64,000 bases of DNA from Lepus europaeus (GCF_033115175.1 NC_084845.1:1304501-1368500); one strand, 5' to 3'; shown: positions 34,635-46,830, counted from the first letter of the stretch. Notes: generated by a model not told the origin, from the sequence alone. Numbers and translations are program-made.

Positions 34635-35385
34635 ATATTTTATTATATATTTGACTGTCACTAGGTCACAGTCAGGGCAAGGAGGGGACCTCATATCAGA
34701 GTCCTACCTTGTTACAATGGAGCACCTGGTTGAATGGGTAGGTGCCCACAGCCTGATTGTGGGAATGTTGAAGCACCAGAATAATAGGAATGCTCTCCCC
34801 CATGACGCCTAACATAATGGTGAACAATCTCCAGTGGAATTCTTGTCTCTGGCACATCGGCCCCTGGCCCACAGTCACCTTTGGGACCTGTCTGGCAGCT
34901 GCCCGAACTTAGGGCATCATTGGCCTAAGGTGTGCTTTGAGTAAAAGGAAAATGAGATCCAAATCCAATTAAAATCTAAAGATGTCCTTGGTAAATAACA
35001 ATCTCACGCATGAGAATTTGGTTCAATTACAGCTGGACATTGAGTTTAAAGGAATTTTTCTCTTTGACTCTAGGAAGATCACTGCGTTTAAAAATATTGC
35101 TTTCTAACTTGCCAAACTTATTTTGCAATTTGTTTTTAACAGGCTTCCAATGATATAGCAATGTGTAATCAGTTTTCCATGAAACAGCAATGGGTAATCA
35201 GTACTCCTTATAGCCCCTAAGGTGGATTTTGCAATCTCTGATTTAATGTCACTGATTTATAGCTGGAGTTTTATAAAAGGAGCAGAATTTCATATGAATG
35301 CAATTTTGACCTTAATTCAGATATAAGTATATATAATACCAGCAGCCTCAGTCATCCAGGTGTAATTGATAAATGTAAATTGGGT
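34635..35385. other. Intergenic, nothing recognised
   Basis: AT-rich. Two similar GGGTAATCAG motifs near 35165 and 35193, no assigned repeat. Confidence 0.35.
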
Positions 35386-35386
35386 A

Positions 35387-35693
35387 GGGGCCGGTGCCGT
35401 GGCTCACTTGGTTAATCCTCCGCCTGTGGCACTGGCATCCCATATGGGTTCCGGATTCTAGTCCCGGCTTCTCCTCTTCCAGTTCAGCTCTCTGTTGTGA
35501 ACTGGGAGGGCAGTGGAGGATGGCCCAAGTGGAGACCACATGGGAGACCAGGAAGAAGCACCTGGCTCTGGCTTCAGATCATTGCAGTGCCCACCATTGC
35601 AGCCATTTGGGAAGTGAACCAATGGAAGGAAGACCTTTCTCTCTGTCTCTCTCTCTCTCTCTCACTGTCAAATACCTGTCAAATAAATTTTAA
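35387..35693 (+). mobile_element. C-repeat SINE, hybrid features, with target duplication
   Basis: AAATGTAAATTGGGTA is perfectly repeated at 35371-35386 and 35694-35709. The head and body are type 2, but the tail has the AAATAAATTTT form of type 1. Confidence 0.92.
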
Positions 35694-35891
35694 AAATGTA
35701 AATTGGGTAAAGGCAAATATGTCTAAATGTACACCTTGGAACTATTAGCACCTTCTAACATGTTTTCATAAATTGTCCATATGAAAATAGTTCAACATGG
35801 CTTGAAAATAAGGTTGAAATTATCTTATTTAGAAAATTACCTTATTTAGAAAAATATCTTATTTAGAAAATACTGTCTTAATTTGGAAATT

Positions 35892-36221
35892 TCTTTTTTT
35901 TTTTTTTTTTTTGACAAGCAGAGTGGACAGTGAGAGAGACAGGGAGAAAGGTCTTCCTTTTTCTATTGGTTCACCCTCCAATGGCCGCTGCGGCAGGCGC
36001 ATCTCGCTGATCCGAAGCCAGGAGCCAGGTGCTTCTCCTAGTCTCCCATGGGGTGCAGGGCCCAAGCACTTGGGCCATCCTCCACTGCACTCCCGGGCCA
36101 CAGCAGAGAGCTGGCCTGGAAGACGGGCAACTGGGACAGAATCCGGCGCCCCGACAGGGACTAGAACCCAGTGTGCTGGCGCCGCAGGCAGAGGATTAGC
36201 CTAGTGAGCCGAGGCACCAGC
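35892..36221 (-). mobile_element. C-repeat SINE, type 2, with target duplication
   Basis: CTTAATTTGGAAATTT to the left and CTTAATTTGGAGATTT to the right. Near-consensus. Confidence 0.92.
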
Positions 36222-36229
36222 CTTAATTT

Positions 36230-36660
36230 GGAGATTTCTAAAAGGTGATTTCAAAATGCAAATCAGGGAAATCAGCAGATGGAAAGCAAAAGCTATGAGT
36301 TTATTTGACATAGAACTAGATTCTAATCCTGTTAAAGCAATGAGGTTTCTGCAACGCATATATGTTAGTCAATATTTTAAATCATCTTAAAATCTCCTTT
36401 TCATAGTTTTGTCTAGTTGGTAACTCAATGTCAGTTTTCTAGCCGGCTGCAGCAAGCTATTCGCCCTTCCTAGTTCTGCCTCTTTCAAAACTGTTCCGAA
36501 TTGTGGGACTTGATGCCATGCACTAGTGCTTAAATTTAAGGTTTTATGTCAGATTTTTGGACCGACCAAAGAGACACAGCTTTCGTGTTCTGCTGTGATC
36601 TATTTAAGAAAAAAAAAAAAAAAAAAGGAAGACGAAAAGAAGACCCAAGACCCCTCCCCC
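36230..36660. other. Upstream flank of KZFP-B, nothing recognised
   Basis: Unique-looking DNA with an A18 run near 36608. Confidence 0.35.
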
Positions 36661-36675
36661 TTGGTTAAAGCCTTT

Positions 36676-36734
36676 CCATTCGCTTTCGTTTTGTATATGT
36701 GCTGCCGAAGCGAGCACCATTCGCTTTCGTTTTG
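36676..36734 (-). promoter_or_regulatory. Two identical ISRE/IRF-like sites
   Basis: CCATTCGCTTTCGTTTTG occurs twice, exactly, at 36676-36693 and 36717-36734. Its reverse complement contains AAAACGAAAGCGAA, which fits the IRF pattern AANNGAAANNGAA. The pair sits about 310-370 bp upstream of the KZFP-B start codon. Confidence 0.45.
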
Positions 36735-36779
36735 CACCCCTGGGAACCACAAGGCATTAGCCTAAGAATGAGAAGAGCT

Positions 36780-37480
36780 TCCGGCGCCTAGCCGGATGCA
36801 GGTCAAAAACTACACTACCCAGAAGGCAGTAGGACAGAGACGTCTTCTGGCAAAAACGTCACCGGAAAAGGCGTGACCAGAGGCGCGCCAGCGGCGTTAT
36901 AACTTCCGGTGCCGTGGGTTTGGGTGTTTGTGGCGTGGCCAGTGTTTCCACAACGGCAGAGCGGAGCAGGGAGGGGGCGTTAAGGAGGATGGGGTCCAAG
37001 ATCGCGACTTTGTAGGGCGTGTGGGAGGGTCCTGCACGGAGCCCGATGGCGGCGCGGAGGAACCTCGCACAGGTGAGTGGACTTTGCCGCGCGGACGCTG
37101 GCGTGCTCGTCACGGGTGGCGGCGGCCGTGGCCCTGCTCACTGCCGTCTCCCTGCGGTTGGTGCTCGGAGCCGTGGGGCGGCGTCGCTCCCGGCCGCGGG
37201 CTGGAATGCAGGCCCGGGGTCGCGTGGCGCGGGGTGGAAGAGGGACGCGTGGCTTCCTGACGCGCGCCGTGAACACGGGCGTGGGGCGAGCCGCAGCCCG
37301 GGAATTCAGTGGGTCTGGCCGTGCCTTCTCGGGGCTTGAGCAAGTCCCCTGGCTGCCCTCGGGCTCGGTTTTCTCTGGCAGAGAGTGGGGACACCAACAG
37401 TTTTCTCGCGGTGGCGTTCCTTAGCGGGGCCCAGCGTGACCCGCGGAGCTGCCCCTGGGTGTGTGGACGTGGAAGGCTCA
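36780..37480 (+). promoter_or_regulatory. ZNF550: CpG-island promoter of KZFP-B
   Basis: CpG-dense DNA spanning exon 1, with ETS-like ACTTCCGG near 36901 and ACCGGAA near 36861, and no clear TATA box. At 36810-36829, CTACACTACCCAGAAGGCAG is ZNF143/STAF-like and resembles the KZFP-A motif. Start sites are likely around 36880-37000. Confidence 0.72.
37046..37072 (+). CDS. ZNF550: KZFP-B exon 1 coding part
   Basis: MAARRNLAQ, then CAG|GTGAGT, a strong phase-0 donor. The ATG sits in a GATGGCG context within the CpG island. Confidence 0.82.
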
Positions 37481-37965
37481 CCCCTGGGCCTCCCTGGCCT
37501 CTAGTGTGTACAAAGCGAGGGTCGGGCGAGAGGTTCGTGTTTCTGGAGTTGCTTCTGTGATAGGGCGGACAGGTGGCAGGGCAGGCGAAGGGGGTTATTT
37601 TTCAGAGTGAGTGGATCTGTGTTCCTGCGTAGGACGTTTAGTTACAGGTGAAAGTGAGCGTTGTAATGAGCTCTTGGGAAGTAAGCGCTGGGTGACTTGA
37701 GCGGCCACCTGTGGCCCTCTGCATAGCCGTGGTCTCCGTCTGGACGCACCTCATTTGTTAATATCCCCTTGGCGCCCTCTCTCCTTTACTTCAAGCTTGC
37801 TCCACTTGCCTCATCCAACGGTGACCTTAACCTCTCTGGTCTCCTTGCTCTGTTTCCTTGTATTCTGAATCTTTGGGTCCCTGGACAATGTCTTGATCCT
37901 TTTTTTTCGTTTGGATTATCTTTTCTGCCCTGGCGCCATTAGCCTGCCTTGATTACATTTGTTAG
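37480..37965. other. KZFP-B intron 1, nothing recognised
   Basis: No repeat identified. Confidence 0.35.
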
Positions 37966-37969
37966 ACTC

Positions 37970-38280
37970 CAGGTGGGCATGTAGCCGGCAGTTAAGACGG
38001 TGATGAAAATGCCTGTGTCCCGTTTTGGAGCTCCCAGGTCTGACTCCTGACTCCAGTTTTCTGCTAATGCAGATCCTGGGAGGCAGTGGTGGTGCTCCAG
38101 TGAGTGGGTTTGCGCCACCCGCATGGGAGACCTAGATTAAGTTCATGGCTTCTGTTTTTGGTTTGGCCCAGTCCTGGCTGTTGGAACATGTGGGGAGTTT
38201 CTCTCTCTCTCTCTTCCCCCCCCCTCCCTCCCTCTCTCTCCCTCCCTCCCTCTCATAAATAAATACATTAACAAATAAAC
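37970..38280 (+). mobile_element. C-repeat SINE, old and diverged
   Basis: CACCCGCATGGGAGACCTAG and a C/CT-rich tail before CATAAATAAATAC are recognisable. The head is poor. Confidence 0.65.
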
Positions 38281-38667
38281 TGTTGATGAATAAGTAGTTC
38301 TTCCAGGGTTCCCATCGCGGTTAGAACGAATGCAGTTCCCTTCCTCTCCTTGGCCCACCAGACGTTACCTAACCTGCCTCCTCAACCGCGTCTGCTCTGC
38401 CTCTTCCGTTTTCCTCTTGCATCCAACCAAGGCATCCTGAACTTGCCAAGCTTTCGTTGCCTTTGCCCTAGCACTTCCATTGGTCTGGGAAGCCACCCAG
38501 GCATCTACAGGGCTGCCCCTGCGTATCCCTCTTGAACATAAATGTCATCTCTTAGGAAACAATCTTTAGCTAGAAGTAGAAGAGCCAGGTAAAGTGCCCG
38601 TTGGCCCCGCCTGTCATCCTCTGGCATCTTTGTAAGGTGTTCACCAGTTGTTTAAATTCTGCTTTTG

Positions 38668-38985
38668 GGGGCCAGCGCTGTGGTATAGTGAGCTAAGCCC
38701 TCTGCCTTCGGCGCCAGCATCCCATATGGGTGCTGGTTAGAGTCCCAGCTGCTGCTCTTCCGATACAGCTCTGTGCTATGGCCTGGGAAGGCAGTGGAAG
38801 ACGACCCAAGTGCTTGGGCCCTTGCACCTGAACGGGAGACCCAGAAGTTCCTGGCTTCAGATCAGCCCAGCTCTGGCTGTTGAGTCCATTTGGAGAGTGA
38901 ACCAACAGATGAAAGACATCTGCCTCTTTGTCTCTTCCTCTCTCTGTCTGTAGCTCTACATCTCAAGTAAATAAGTAAAATCTTT
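38668..38985 (+). mobile_element. C-repeat SINE, type 1
   Basis: Complete, with a CTCAAGTAAATAAG tail. Confidence 0.88.
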
Positions 38986-39009
38986 CTTATTTAAAGATTT
39001 ATTTATTTT

Positions 39010-39345
39010 GGGTTAGCACTGTGGCATAGTGGGTTAAGCTGCCACTGGCAATGAAGGCATCCCATATGGACACTGGTTTGAGTCCTGGCTGCTCCACTTC
39101 CAATCCAGCTCCCTGCTAATGTGCTGGGGAAAGGAACAGAGGATGGCCCAGGTGTTTGGGCCCCTGCACCCATGTGGGAGACCTGGCGGAAGTCCTGGCT
39201 CCTGGCTTAAGCCTAATCCAGCCTTGGCCATTGTGGCCATCTGGGGAGTGAACCAGCAAGCCAATGAAAGATCTCTTTCTGTCTTGCCCCTCCCCCCAAC
39301 TTTGACTTTCAAATAAATAAATGAATCTTTAAAAAAAAAAAAAAA
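39010..39345 (+). mobile_element. C-repeat SINE, type 1
   Basis: Complete, with an AAATAAATAAATGAATC-A(n) tail. It directly follows another SINE tail. Confidence 0.88.
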
Positions 39346-39410
39346 GGCCTGATTAATCTACTGGAGAAAACTGTCACCTTTGGGATGAGCTTTAAAAAAA
39401 GCAGCTCCTT

Positions 39411-39592
39411 AGGGGCCAGCACTGTGGTGCAGTGGGTTAAAGCCCTGATCCAGCTTGCTTCTAATACACATCCTGGGAGGTCTTGGTGCATGATGGTTCA
39501 AATATTTGTCCCTGCCATCCATATATGGGAGACCGTGGGGAGTGAACCAGTGGATAGAAGATCTGCTGTATTCTAATGCCTGTCCCCCAAAG
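39411..39592 (+). mobile_element. C-repeat SINE, internally deleted
   Basis: The head joins directly to the mid-body at CCTGATCCAGCTTGC. The second half is shortened. Confidence 0.75.
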
Positions 39593-39624
39593 TATTCTTA
39601 ATTTCTCACCTTAAAAACAGGATT

Positions 39625-39940
39625 GGGGCTGCCACTGTGGCACAGCGGGTTAAAGCCCTGGTCTGCAGCGCCAGCATCCCATATGGGCACCAGTTTGAGT
39701 CTAGGCTGCTCCACTTCCAACACAGCTCTCTGCTATGGCCTGGGAAAGCAGTAGAAGATGACCTAGGTCCTTGGGCCCCTGTACCCACATGGGAGACCTG
39801 GAAGAAGCTCCTGGCTCCTGGCTTTGGTCCGGCGCAGTGCCGGCCATTGTGGCCATTTTGTGAGTGAACCATCAGATGGAAGACCTCTCTCTCTGCCTAT
39901 GCCTCTCTAATTCTGCCTTTAAAATAATTAAATAAATATT
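39625..39940 (+). mobile_element. C-repeat SINE, type 1
   Basis: Complete copy with an AAATAATTAAATAAATATT tail. Confidence 0.88.
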
Positions 39941-39945
39941 AAAAG

Positions 39946-40420
39946 CAGCGGCTCCTGGCTTCGGCCTGGCCCAGCCCCAGCCTTTGTGGCAATTTGGGAA
40001 GTGAATCAGCGGATGGAGATTTCTCTCTCTCTCTGACTCTGGCTCTCCCTCCCTGTAACTCTTTTTTTTTTTTTTTTAAGATTTTTTTTTTTATTTGAAA
40101 GATTTACAGAGAGAGGTAGAGAGAGAGAGGTCTTCCATCCACTGGTTTACTCCCCAGATGGCCACAATGGCTGGAGCTGTACCGATCCAAAGCCAGGAGC
40201 CAAGAGCTTCTTCTGGGTCTCCCATGCAGGTGCAGGGGCCCAAGGACTTGGGCCATCCTCCACTGCACTCCCGGGCCACAGCAGAGAGCTGGACTGGAGG
40301 AGGAGCAACCAGGACTAGAACTGGCGTCCATATGGGATGCCAGCGCCTCAGGCCAGGGCTTTAACCCGTTGTGCTGGCCCCAACTCCACCTTTCAAATAA
40401 ATGTCTTTAAAAAAAAAAAA
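39946..40420 (+). mobile_element. C-repeat SINE 3' half, split by a reverse SINE
   Basis: The fragment GGCTCCTGGCTTCGGCCTGG to CTGTAACTC continues as AACTCCACCTTTCAAATAAA after the insertion at 40061-40380. AACTC is duplicated at the junction. Confidence 0.82.
40061..40380 (-). mobile_element. C-repeat SINE, type 1, nested
   Basis: Reverse copy inserted into the 3' end of a plus-strand SINE. A long T run marks its tail. Confidence 0.9.
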
Positions 40421-40736
40421 AAGATTTATTTATTTTATTTGAAAGTCAGAGTTAGAGAGGAGAGGCAGAGAGAAAGAAGTCTTCTATTCGCTGGTTTACT
40501 CCCCAACTGGCCACAATGGCCGGTGCTGCGCCGGTCCAAAGCCAGGAGCCTGGAGCTTCTTCCAGCTCGCCCACATGGGTGCAGGGGCCCAAGGACTTGG
40601 GCCATCTTCTACTGCTTTCCTAAGTCATAGCAGAGAGCTGGATTGGAAGTGGAGCAGCTGGAACTGAACTTGCACCCATATGGGATGCCAACACTGCAGG
40701 TGGTGGCTTCACTCGCTATGCCACAGGGCCGGCCCC
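40421..40736 (-). mobile_element. C-repeat SINE, type 1
   Basis: Reverse copy from AAGATTTATTTATTTTATTT to GCCGGCCCC, directly abutting the previous element. Confidence 0.9.
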
Positions 40737-40748
40737 ATAAATAAGTCT

Positions 40749-41070
40749 TAAAAAAAGACTTATTTATTTGAAAGGCGGAGTTACAGAGAGGTAGAGGCAC
40801 AGAGAGAGAGGTCTTCCATCTGCTGGTTCACTCCCCAATTGCTGCAACATCTGGAGCTGGGCCGATCTAAAGCCAGCAGCTAGGAGTTTCTTCCTGGTCT
40901 CCTATGCAGCTGCAGGGCTCCAAGCACTTGGGCCATCCTCCACTGCTTTCCTGGGCACATTAGCAGGGAGCTGGATTGGAAGTAGAGCAGCTGGGACTCA
41001 AACCAGAGCCCATATCTGATACCGGCACTGCAGGCAGTGGCTTTACCTGCTCTGCCACGGTGCCGGACCC
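40749..41070 (-). mobile_element. C-repeat SINE, type 1
   Basis: Reverse copy, the last of a packed series starting at 38668. Confidence 0.88.
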
Positions 41071-41205
41071 ATAAAATAAAATCTTACAAAATTCTGCTTC
41101 TGCATGTTAAATGTGAGGCTGAGGGCAACTTCCCAGGCTGCCTGAAGGCTATGACGTGGAGGTGGTAATCTTTGGGAGCTGAGGATAGATAAAAGTTGAA
41201 AAACA

Positions 41206-41530
41206 TGGCCAGCGCCGTGGCTCAACAGGCTAATCCTCTGCCTTGCGGCGCCGGCACACCAGGTTCTAGTCCCGGTTAGGGCGCCGGATTCTATCCCGGT
41301 TGCCCCTCTTCCAGGCCAGCTCTCTGCTATGGCCCGGGAAGGCAGTGGAAGATGGCCCAAGTGCTTGGGCCCTTCACCCGTATGGGAGACCAGAAGCACC
41401 TGGCTCCTGGCTTCGGATCAGCGAGATGCGCCGGCCGCAGCGGCCATTGGAGGGTGAACCAACAGCAAAAAGGAAGACCTTTCTCTCTGTCTGTCTCTCT
41501 CTCTCACTATCCACTCTGCCTGTCCAAAAA
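41206..41530 (+). mobile_element. C-repeat SINE, type 2, with target duplication
   Basis: AAAAGTTGAAAAACA is perfectly repeated at 41191-41205 and 41531-41545. Young copy. Confidence 0.93.
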
Positions 41531-41669
41531 AAAAGTTGAAAAACACATCAAGTATTACATAGTCTAGATGCTTCAATGGAGTCTTGTGAACATTTTCTCA
41601 ATGTACCCCTCCTAAAGTGGGAATGATTAATGTATTGACTTGGAAACCAAGCCTGTAAGAAATGAAATG

Positions 41670-41985
41670 ACTGAGGCAGGCTTTTGGCTTAGAAGATAAA
41701 TCATTGACTAGGACTCCCCTGACCCTAGTGGGAATACCTGGTTTGATCTGCTGCTTCAGCTCCTGATTCCAGCTTTCTATTAATGCAAACCATGGAAGGT
41801 AGTGGTGATAGCTCAAGTCATTGAATTCCTGCCACCCAGTGGGAGTCCTGGGCTTAGTTCCCAGCTCCCAGCTTTGGCATCCCAGCTGTTGCTGGCATTT
41901 GGAAAGTGTAGCAGATGAGAGCTCTCTGTCTCACTCTCTGTGCTTCTCAAATAGAAACAATAATAATGAAATAAAGTTATACCCT
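41670..41985 (+). mobile_element. C-repeat SINE, old
   Basis: GGCAGGCTTTTGGCTTAG head, a diverged body and an AATAATAATGAAATAAAG tail. Confidence 0.65.
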
Positions 41986-42363
41986 CATCACAGTCACAAA
42001 GCTGGCAAGTGCGGAGCTGGGGTCCTTTACTTATCTTAATACCATGTGTGACACCCTCAGCCTGCGCAGGCATGGTGAGGTCCCAGAGTCTTAGCTACTG
42101 CTGTTACCACGATTCGGATCATTATCAGAGTTGTTTTCCTCCATTTCACTGATGTCTCAGAGCGCTTACTGTCTACTTCCCAAAGGTCTCGTGGGATTGT
42201 TGTCCCTACCGTGTCACGTGGCTTCCCATGGAAGATCTTTCTCAGTCACAGTTGTATTATGTCCAGTGCTCAGATCTCCCTCCACCTTGAGCTCAGTCAG
42301 AGCTTGGCCTTTAGGGGGACTTGATAATTCAGTCTCTCTGCCCCATTACCAGTGACCAAATGA

Positions 42364-43645
<1,282 letters not shown>

Positions 43646-43831
43646 TCTTCAGCTACCATAACAAAATAGCATAGACCAGGGGGCTTAAAAAACAGGAGGC
43701 TGTTTTCTCCTTGTTCAGGAGTCTGGGGTGTCCAGATCCAGCCCATTCAGTTCTTGGTGTACAGACTTCTGAGTGAGCCATCACATCATGAGGAAACAGA
43801 GAGAGGTCTCTTTTTTTTGTTGTTGTTGTTA

Positions 43832-44139
43832 AAGATTTTTTATTTTTATTTATCTGAAAGAGTTAGAGGTAGAGACAGAGAGAGGTCTTCCATCCGCTGG
43901 TTCACTCTCTAGATGGCTGTAATGGCTGGAGCTGTGCCGATCTGAAGCCAAGAGCCAGGAGCTTCTTCCAGGTCCCCTACATGGGTGCAGGGGCCCAAGG
44001 ACTTGGGCCATCTTCTGTTTTCCCAGGCCATAGCAGAGAGCTGGATCGGAAGAGGAGCACCTGGGACTAGAACCAGCACCCATATGGGATGCTGGCGCTT
44101 TAAGCCAGGGCTTTAACCTGCTGTGCCATAGTGCCAGCC
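43832..44139 (-). mobile_element. C-repeat SINE, type 1
   Basis: Reverse copy inside the MLT1 LTR. A (GTT)n stretch lies in front of its tail. Confidence 0.87.
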
Positions 44140-44177
44140 TCCCCCTCCCCCCTTTTTTTTAAGATGCAGTGTTTTGA

Positions 44178-44497
44178 ATTTTTTTTTTTTTAAGATTGAT
44201 TTATTTATTTGAAAGAGTTACACAGAGAGAAGAGGAGAGGTCTTCCATCAGCTGGTTCACTCCCCAATTGGCTGCAAAAGCTGGAGCTGTGCCAATCTGA
44301 AGCCAGGAGCCAGGAGCCTCCTCCAGGTCTCCCATGCAGGTGCAGGAGCCCAAGGACTTGAGCCATCTTCTACTGCTTTCCCAGACCATAGAAGAGAGCT
44401 GGATTGGAAGTGGAGCAGCCGGGACTCTAACTGGCACCCATATGGGATGTCGGTACTGCAGGCAGCAGTTTTACCTGCTAGACCACAGTGCTGGCCT
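44178..44497 (-). mobile_element. C-repeat SINE, type 1
   Basis: Reverse copy with TTTAAGATTGATTTATTTATT at its tail end, next to the preceding copy. Confidence 0.87.
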
Positions 44498-44524
44498 CTT
44501 AAATTTTTTTTTTTAAAGGCAGAC

Positions 44525-44802
44525 AAGGGGGTGGTACAGTGGGTTAACGCCCTGACCTGTAGCACTGGCATCCCATATGGGCACCGGTTTGAGTCCCAGC
44601 TGCTCCTCTTCCTATCCAGCTCTCTGCTATGGCCTGGGAAAGCAGTGGAAGATGGCCCAAGTCCTTAGGACCCTGCAACCACGTGGGAGACCTGGAAGAA
44701 GCTCTTGGCTTCAGATCAGCTCAGCTCTGGCCATTGTCATTTGGGGAGTAAACCAGTAGAATGGAAGACCTCTTTGTCTGGCTCTACCTCTCTCTGTAAA
44801 TG
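44525..44802 (+). mobile_element. C-repeat SINE, type 1, tail interrupted
   Basis: Its 3' end stops at CTCTCTGTAAATGA, where a reverse SINE entered. Confidence 0.85.
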
Positions 44803-45101
44803 ATTTTTTTTTTTTTTTTGACAGGTAGAGTTAGACAGAGAAAGGTCTTCTTTCTGTTGGTTCACTCCCCAAATGGCCGCCATGGCCGGTGCTGAGACAA
44901 TCCGAAGCCAGGAGCCAGGTGCTTCTTCCCGGTCTCCCATGTGGGTGCAGAGCCCAAGCACTTGGGCCATCCTCCACTGCCTTCCCAGGCCACAGCAGAG
45001 AGCTGGACTGGAAGAGGAGCAACCAGGACTAGAACCTGGTGCCCATATTAGATGCTGGCGCCGCAGGCGGAGGATTAACCAAGTGAGCCACAGTGCCGGC
45101 C
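44803..45101 (-). mobile_element. C-repeat SINE, type 2
   Basis: Reverse copy. AAATGA on both sides suggests a short target duplication in the neighbouring SINE tail. Confidence 0.88.
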
Positions 45102-45149
45102 CAAATGAATAATTCTTTAAAATTAAAAAGGCAGGCAAACAGGTTTAGA

Positions 45150-45390
45150 CGCATATCTTCCATCTACTTCTGAAATGCTCACAGTAACTATTCTGAAGCC
45201 AGGAGCCAGGAACCTGATCCAGGTCTCTTACACGGGAACTGATTTCTTGAGCTTTCTCCTGCCTCCCAGGGTGCAAATTGGCAGAAAGCTGGAATTGAAA
45301 GTGGAGCCAGGATTTGAACACAGGCCCTCTGACAGGGATGTAGACATCGTAAGTGTTGTCTTCACTCCTGTGCCAAACAACCACCAACAC
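45150..45390 (-). mobile_element. Old SINE, probably diverged C-repeat
   Basis: AAGCCAGGAGCCAGGAACCT and CAGGTCTCTTACACGGG align with C-repeat bodies. The ends are lost. Confidence 0.55.
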
Positions 45391-45685
45391 TTGGGAGGTT
45401 GTAGTCATTTTCTATTAGGGCCCTGCCCTATAGCCTCGCTGAATCTTACTTCCTAAGGATCCTGTCCCCAGAGAGAATCATAAGGAGGGTGTGGGCTTCA
45501 GCATGAATTTGGGGGGGGGGGGTTACAGTTCAATCCATAACAATGCCATTGGTTTTCAGGTGTTAATAAACATTTTGCTTACTGGGGGGGATCTTCATTC
45601 CTGGTTTCTTCGCAGTCATGAAGTCCTGGACTGGTTGGAAAGGTTTCCTTCTTCTCTCACCTCTGTCCTATTTCACCATTAACAG

Positions 45686-45781
45686 GGCATTGGGTTCCGA
45701 GACCAGAATTAGTCCATCTGTTGAAGCATGGGCAGGAACCATGGACCCTGAAGAGAGGCCTTTCACATAGCACCTGTGCAG
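45686..45781 (+). CDS. ZNF550: KZFP-B KRAB-B exon
   Basis: Exactly 96 nt, the usual KRAB-B exon size, between TTCACCATTAACAG and GTAGGC. With the G from KRAB-A it reads GHWVPRPELVHLLKHGQEPW followed by TLKRGLSHSTCA, then one base. This matches the ZNF550 KRAB-B pattern (VPKPELVHLLEHGQELW). The other frames contain stops, so only this phase works, and it is the one the flanking exons require. It is too short to stand out as an open frame. Confidence 0.85.
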
Positions 45782-45789
45782 GTAGGCAG

Positions 45790-46570
45790 CCACGAGCTGG
45801 TTAGGTAGAGTCCTGGCAGCCTTCAGACCGTGAAGGGTCCACTGCCTCTGAACTGCTTTGGGAAACTCCTGGTGGTTTTCTCGGATAAAGGTACAGTGTC
45901 AGCAGGTGAGCTCTGAGCGACACGGTTATGCAGAGACATGGGCGCCTTCAGGTTTGCTGTGGTGCACGCAGCTGGCAGGAGAGGAAGGGCAGAGGTCACA
46001 TGCAGTGTGCACAAGCTTCACACTCACATGTTCTTGACAGGAATTGGGCTTTTGGGCACCCTTGGGTGCTCAGGACTGGGACGTTTGTGTGCCAAAGGAG
46101 AAGAGTACTCAAATCAGGGTAATACTTTTGAGGTCATCGATTTGATGCATGTAACTAGATTATGTCTGGCACTGCTTAGTTCAGTGCCTGGCACATGCTC
46201 TCAAGAGAAGTTGGCTGCTAGTATTTTCCATGTACTAGTGTTAATTCTAGTGATTAGTAGTAATCTGTCCATCCTTGTGGACATGGAGAAGAGACTTTCC
46301 TTTCCTTGATATTACTGTCCGCACTGTGCTGTGTAGCTCATTCTTTTCCACCTGTTCTTCTGTTTGTCTCTCAGCACTCAGAAGCACTACATCGTCCTGC
46401 CCCTCTTGCTCTGAAAAACACCTTGGTTGCTTTTGGCCTTGTGTGTGCCACATCTGTGTCGATGGGTGTAGCTGGAGCCATTCACTTGATGAGTCAGATT
46501 ACCAGTGAGTCATGGCCTCTTTCCTGCTGTGACCCTCAGGCTTCTTGGCCAGGCCTAAGCAACCCTCTTA
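45790..46570. other. KZFP-B intron 3, nothing recognised
   Basis: Unique-looking. The open frames on both strands around 45938-46453 have no similarity I recognise. Confidence 0.35.
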
Positions 46571-46572
46571 AA

Positions 46573-46830
46573 GAAGACCTTTCATTTATCTGAAAGACAT
46601 CTTCCATCACTCCCTCAAATGCCGGCAACAGCTAGTGCTGGGCCATGCTGAATTCGGCAACCTGAGACTTCATCCAGGTCTCCCGTGTGTGGCAGGGACC
46701 CGCGTACTTGAGCCATCATCTGCCTCCTAAGGTATGCATTAGCAGGAAGGAAGAGCCAGGACTCATGCCAGGCACTCTGACATGGGATGCAGGCATCCTA
46801 AGTGACAGCTTCCCACTGCACCAGACCCCT
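46573..46830 (-). mobile_element. C-repeat SINE, old
   Basis: CAGGTCTCCCGTGTGTGGC and the head-side CACTGCACCAGACCCC are recognisable. Diverged. Confidence 0.65.

Larger units (their letters stand above)
43648..45545 (-). mobile_element. Ancient MLT1-type LTR split by a SINE cluster
   Basis: The left part at 43648-43830 (CTACCATAACAAAATAGCAT, GGAGTCTGGGGTGTCC) and the right part at 45395-45545 (GGGCCCTGCCCTATAGCCTC, CAGTTCAATCCATAACAATG) are two halves of a reverse MLT1 LTR. Four or five SINEs lie between them. Old eutherian ERVL-MaLR fossil with no internal region. Confidence 0.55.

Noticed and set aside
45938-46309. 123-codon plus frame in KZFP-B intron 3
   Set aside because: No initiation, splice or family support. 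It starts after the KRAB-B donor and matches nothing recognised.
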